A DNA stretch of 64,000 bases from Nipponacmea schrenckii (taxonomy: Eukaryota > Mollusca > Gastropoda > Lottiidae). Every line of letters starts with the position of its first letter. Position 1 is the stretch's first letter. This document shows positions 56,801 through 62,800 of the stretch, one piece after another. The notes beneath the pieces are model-generated. The model saw only the letters and a program-made list of their open reading frames with translations, was not told the origin of the DNA and did not search any database. The translations under genes and the position numbers were made by a program. The stretch spans positions 34,831,106-34,895,105 of the forward strand of contig JAUJPP010000005.1 of NCBI GenBank assembly GCA_030562195.1, given 5' to 3'.

Positions 56801-59800
56801 GTCATAAATAACTTAAAAAAATAAATAAAAAGCCAAAAAGCTAAGTTATTATCCATAAAGATGCACATGATTATAAAAAAACCCTTATTAAGTTAATTAA
56901 CCGTTTTTAACCGATGACTTAGTTTTGTGAGTTTTCAAGATGTTAAGGGATTCTGTTACTCTTTGACACCCGGTAAGTTCACTGATGAATATATACTCAT
57001 ATTCAACATATTGACTATTCTTGAGAACTTGAGAACGAATTTTATGTTCGTGCTAAGACACAGTATCCCTTTAAGAGTTTCAACCAATTATGAATAGTCT
57101 GTACAGACTGAATAATAATAAAAAAAAAATACAAATAAATCGTTCTATCATGGGCACAAGTGAGAACATTCGTCTACATTCCCTTCAGAATTAGCTTTTT
57201 GCGAGTTAATTGTATTGGCTTTTTGTCAGTATACGATTTATTGCGTTTTAAGTTCTTTGCATTGTGATTTGCAGTCTGTTAGAAAGAGGCGAGAAGCAGG
57301 ACTGCCTATGAATACAGAAACTCGACATTGTTCAGTACGTCAGCTGAAAGGTCGGGACTATACTGAACCAGCCGTCGAGATTTCTGTAAGAGCTGGAGAT
57401 GACAAGAGTCAGGTGAAACTCTTTCTAACAGCTGGTACTAAACCTGGTTTAGATGATGCACTCTCTGAAACACAACTAGGTGGACCATCTTCTATAATCA
57501 CAGATGTAAGTTACAACAATAAAAAGTCAAAACTGCTTCTTTTGTATTATTACTTTTATAGTTTATATAATAGCTTTCATGTTTATGTAGTAACTGATGT
57601 ATTCATAGTTACCGAAATCTCTAGTCTATTTTACATGGACAAGCCTCAACTGTTGAATCAGCAACTGTAGTATTTGAGTCAAACCCGACGCATTTTGATT
57701 TAGTATTTTATTGCAATTAATTATATGCAGGTTTCCTAAAGATAGTTTGTAAAAATACTTTTAGTCCTTTATTCTATTTTCTCTAGAAATTTAAACAACA
57801 TGGTCTACCAATACATTTTACCGTTGTTGGTAAAAACAGTGAAGGTACAGCAAGCACAGTGACCTGTTCTATACCAACTTACGACGTATCCTTACCCGGA
57901 GGCAGATTTACTGCTGAATTCATCACATCAAGCAATCCTAGAGTACTGAAAGCTTCTGTTGTGGTTTTTGAAGATTCAGATTTAGCATATGCAGCAGTGG
58001 GTGTTGGATTTGGTCGTGATATCCACGGAGATGAAATAGAGCACTGGAAACCTGTTGATCTTGCGTTTAAGAATGAAGAATCATATAATGGTAGGTGTAC
58101 ATCTGATGAAATATTGGAAAAGCGGTGGCTTTTACTCGACCCTATGTGGATCTTGCGCTTAGGAATCAAAGTCCATATAATGATAGGTGTACTGATGAAA
58201 CATTGGAAGAGCCACCGCTCCCAAGTGGTGCCAAGATCACAATTTTTTTGTAGTAATAAAGAGTGCCTGTATTTACTGGTAATGTTGATAAACCGCTATG
58301 CCGTGTTCATAACAACCATAGAGACACCCCAGTAAACCTTATATATCCGGTTATTCAATTGGCCATTGAATTATGTAGAACATTTTAGTGGTATTTGGGT
58401 TTTCTTTACAGCGGATTCAGATGTCCATGGTGATGTTGCCGTCAGTCGCTTTACCACACAGAAAAGTGGCCGACTGATTGCTCCTGTAGCTTCACAACAC
58501 AAGTTCAATTACTATCAAGCCTGTCTGAAGAAATGTTTAGAATTTCCAGCATCAAAATGTCTATCAGTAAATTTTGATTTTGGAAATAGTGGTAATTGCG
58601 AATTACTGGAATCTATCGAAGGACATGAACATAAAATTGCTGTTGTAAGTTGCTTTAAATGAAAAGAAATGAAGAAAAAGAAAAAAAAGGATAACAACTT
58701 AGGTTCACAAGTCCACCGTGACAGGGATCATTTCTACCAGCTGGTCCTTGGCAAAACCTCTTTGCATTGATCTTTCCCGGATTATCCGTACCCATTTACA
58801 GCTGGGTGGACTAGAATTATAATGAATTATAATTCAAGGTCATCGAACTTTCACACTCCGATCGACATTTTCAACGTCATGACGTTAAGAACAAACGCTC
58901 TAACCACTTTGCTATAAAACCACACAAAGCACATTTCACTGCTGTTTTTTGTTTGAAAATTAAGATATATCATAGGCCCAAATCACGTGCTTCTTCTTTT
59001 TTTAGTAGCTAAATATATATCATAAACATCAATTTATGTCAAACAAATTTTCATGATTTCATTAAATTTACGCTGTCGTTATTCTTAAGAATTTGCTATG
59101 CTTTCTTTCAGTCTGGAAAATTTGTACACATGGAAAGACTTGGTATTGGGTTTGCGTATGAATTCTCGTACACAGACAAACAGCTACAGCACAACAAACT
59201 CTACTATTTTAACCTAGATCTTCAAAATCATCTTGGATTCAGAAATATTATTTCATCAAAAGGTGTTTTGCTTGACATCAGTCCACCAGTTCACGGGGAT
59301 GGTATGTACTGATATGATACTAAACGGTCTATGTATTAGAATGTACCGAAAAAATGTTGTTTTTAATGTTATATAATGTGTGCATTGTATATTTAGTAAT
59401 TTCAGTTTTTGTTAATTTTACCAGGTAAAATGAAGAATATAACAAGTGATGTATTAGAATGGATTCCATGTAAAGAGATGATGCCCTCTGACCAATTAGA
59501 TTGGCGCTTGTTATGTATAGACCAGTCAAAGATTGTTAAAAATCATAGGTAAGCCCATTTTATACAATAAAGATATCACGTTTACCATATGACCATTCAA
59601 ATATTAATTATTGTTTTTTGAAAATTGAATCACTTTTTCGCCTTATCAGCAATAGCAAAATTTCTATTACGAATTTCTCAATTACCTGACATTTTGACTG
59701 ACAGCCATCTTATGTTCTACGTAAGTTAAATTTATAAACCACGAAAATTGTTTTTGATATCATTTTACATGGTATGCCAAAACATTTCAGGATAATAATT

Positions 59801-62800
59801 GATGGTGAAGGCTCTAAAACACTATTTAATGGGAATACACCATTACTTGATCAAAGGTATTTCCGAGCTAACCGATTTATATCAGGTACGATCTCACTTT
59901 TCTATATTAAGTGTGTAGTCTCAAAATTTGCGGTTTTTCTTTCCTTTCTTGTTTTATATATTGAAATCTTATTAAGTAATGAGGGTGTTATTTTATATTA
60001 TAATAGCTAACTGGGATGGTATCCATGACAAAGAAACTGGAATTCACGGATATACTTTTGCTGCTGGACATAATATTTGTGAAGAAACGTTTGCAGAACA
60101 CACAGATCCACATGCTCATTTGTTTAGTGATTCTGAATGGACTCATGAAGGTCTAATAAAACGTGAAGAGGGAAACCCTATACCAGGTATACAATTCCTC
60201 AAATTAGATTGATTATAGTTGATATGTCTTAAGAGCATAGACAAGATATCAAGAGGAAGTCTTCCAAGGACAGCAATAAGTGTTGTCTTTTTTCAGTTCA
60301 TTCGCAATAAAAACAGGGTGTTAATTTGTACCCATCAGATGTTATGTTGTCTGATTATCGAATGAAACGACATTATTTTTTTAGAGGTGTGTACATCGAT
60401 GTTAATAATTCAATTCTTATTACCAATTTGTTTCAAAATGTAAGCAATTTATTATAAAAATGAAATTAATATTGTATTTCTCTGCAGATGGTAATTACTA
60501 TGTGACAGTAAGAGCTTTAAATAAAGTAGAATATGGTGGACCACTTGTTACATCTTTCTGTCATTCCACAAAATATACTATTGATAATACAGTTCCCTTC
60601 GTACACGAGGTTTTCAATGTGCGCTATGAAGAAGAGAGTAGAAATTTATCAGCAGAGTATAATGCAAGGTAGGAATTATAAAGCAGTTAAATTGTGATAA
60701 GTTCTTCCCTATCATTCCATATATCCTGATATCCATGCCTCTATCATTATGAGATCAAAATAGTATGGTCTTAGCTTTGATACTTTGCGAAGAATCCTGA
60801 AATGAAAAGTGTTATTTGTTTTTCTGCCACCTGATATATATCATTCTAATAAATCATTGTTGATGATGTCCATTAAAAGAGGAAAAAAATAGTGTACAGT
60901 AGAACCTGCATTCAGAGACCACTCAAGGGAATATTCAAAAGCGGTCGCTGAATGAAGGTGGCCTCTTAAGAGATAATTATAACTGTATAATAATTATTAA
61001 ATGAATGCAAAACTATTTATCATCTCATTATTTAGTGATCCTCAATCTGATGTTAGAGAAGTTGATATCTGTCTGGGGAGATCAACTAAGGATTGTTCTA
61101 TTAGAGACTGGGAACGATATCAACATTCTGGGGAAGTCATTCACAATACAGAATTACCTGGAGGTATTCCTGTCTGGGTTAAAATAAAGGCCTGGAATCA
61201 TGGTAAGAATTAAATCTTAATGTATATTTGGCTTTTATTTAAAGTTTTGGGCAATAAAACTATTTATGTCAAAAGATGAGGCATGAAAATGGACGAGAAA
61301 GCGGTTGGTCAGTGAACATATCTACACCCACATTTGTGAAATGTCGGTATCCACAACTACATGTATTTGTATTGAGTGACATGTCTTTCAAATATCTATT
61401 TGTACTTCCTTTTGAAGCTATCTTTTTTTTAAGTGAACATGTCGGCCTTAAGATCAGCTGACAGTCCTCTAATTATTGATGTTACACCACCGATACAAGG
61501 TGAAGTTTATGATGGACCTATTTATAAACATGACCTGATGTATACAAAAGATAGCAATAAGGTATTGAATATTATACTATTTAATTAGAAAACAGATCCA
61601 TTGTTAATTGGTGAATTATTTGTGCAATGCAATTTTAAGTTTTTTACATTGAATCCCGTTTCTGTATCAGTTTTAGGTTTATTTTTTTTCTTCTGGCAAT
61701 TTAATCGATATCAAAAGGTATAAACCTTGCGTCAGGAATATCAGTCTCTTTTCAGATCTGTGCCAATTGGGTAGATTTCGAAGATTCCGAGTCTGGTTTG
61801 TCATATTTCTCTGTGTTTGTACGCTCCTCAGACAATGATATGTATCTGACCAATGGAACGGATTTTGATCACCGAACACATGAAGCCTGTATAGAATTGG
61901 AGAATAGTCTGCTGCAACATTCAAAGAGATACTATATTGAGTTGTGGGCTTTTAATGCTGGTCATAAACAACTGAATGTATCTGGTAAATCAGATGGGGG
62001 TAAGTATAACAATGAGTGGATAATGTAGCTATATTTGTGTTATAAAATGGTGATTATTTGAGGCATTTTGCACAAGTTGGCGTACTTCGAAACAAAATGT
62101 AGCCCTGCATAGATTAAATTAGATAATTGATGTTCTATTAGATAATGGGTCCGAGTAAGGTCCAATGGGGTTCACAAACAATTCTTCCCTATCTGAATGT
62201 TATAATCTTTTTTTTTCATTATACTATGGCTGATATTTTCAGTCATTGTTGACCTGACTGTACCTGTTGAAGGAGAAGTAGTAGACGGTAAAATAGATAA
62301 TTTTGCTGATATTGAGTTTAGTAGTGCTACAGCAACAGTTTCAGGACAGTGGAACGGGCAGTTTGACCCAGAATCCGGAATAAAATCATTTGCAGTTCAA
62401 ATATTAAGAGCAAAGTAAGAAACACATTGGTAAATAATATATACTAAACATCCACACAATCTGATCCAGATACATAAGAGGTTTCTTTTACATTTGATAA
62501 AAACTGTCACCTCTAACAAGATCCACATGCAATTGGAGACGGACGCCCGGATAGACAGGTCTATTACAAAATACGTTCACATAATAATATGGACATTAGA
62601 TATCAAGTTAATCTTCATAATGTACTTGGTTCTGGTTAATTTCAGGAATGCATCTGAAGACTTCGAAATACTTCGAGATTGGCATGAAGATGAGAGTGAT
62701 ACAAAATCATTCGAATGGCATAATTTCCATCTTCACCATCGAGATAGTGTCAAATTTCGATTACAGACCACAAACGGTGCTCTAGGTAAAATTACACAAC

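Noticed and set aside
61276..61461. Plus-strand frame of 61 codons
   Set aside because: Lies in the intron between exons 86 and 87, no suitable splice sites, and phase is already satisfied.
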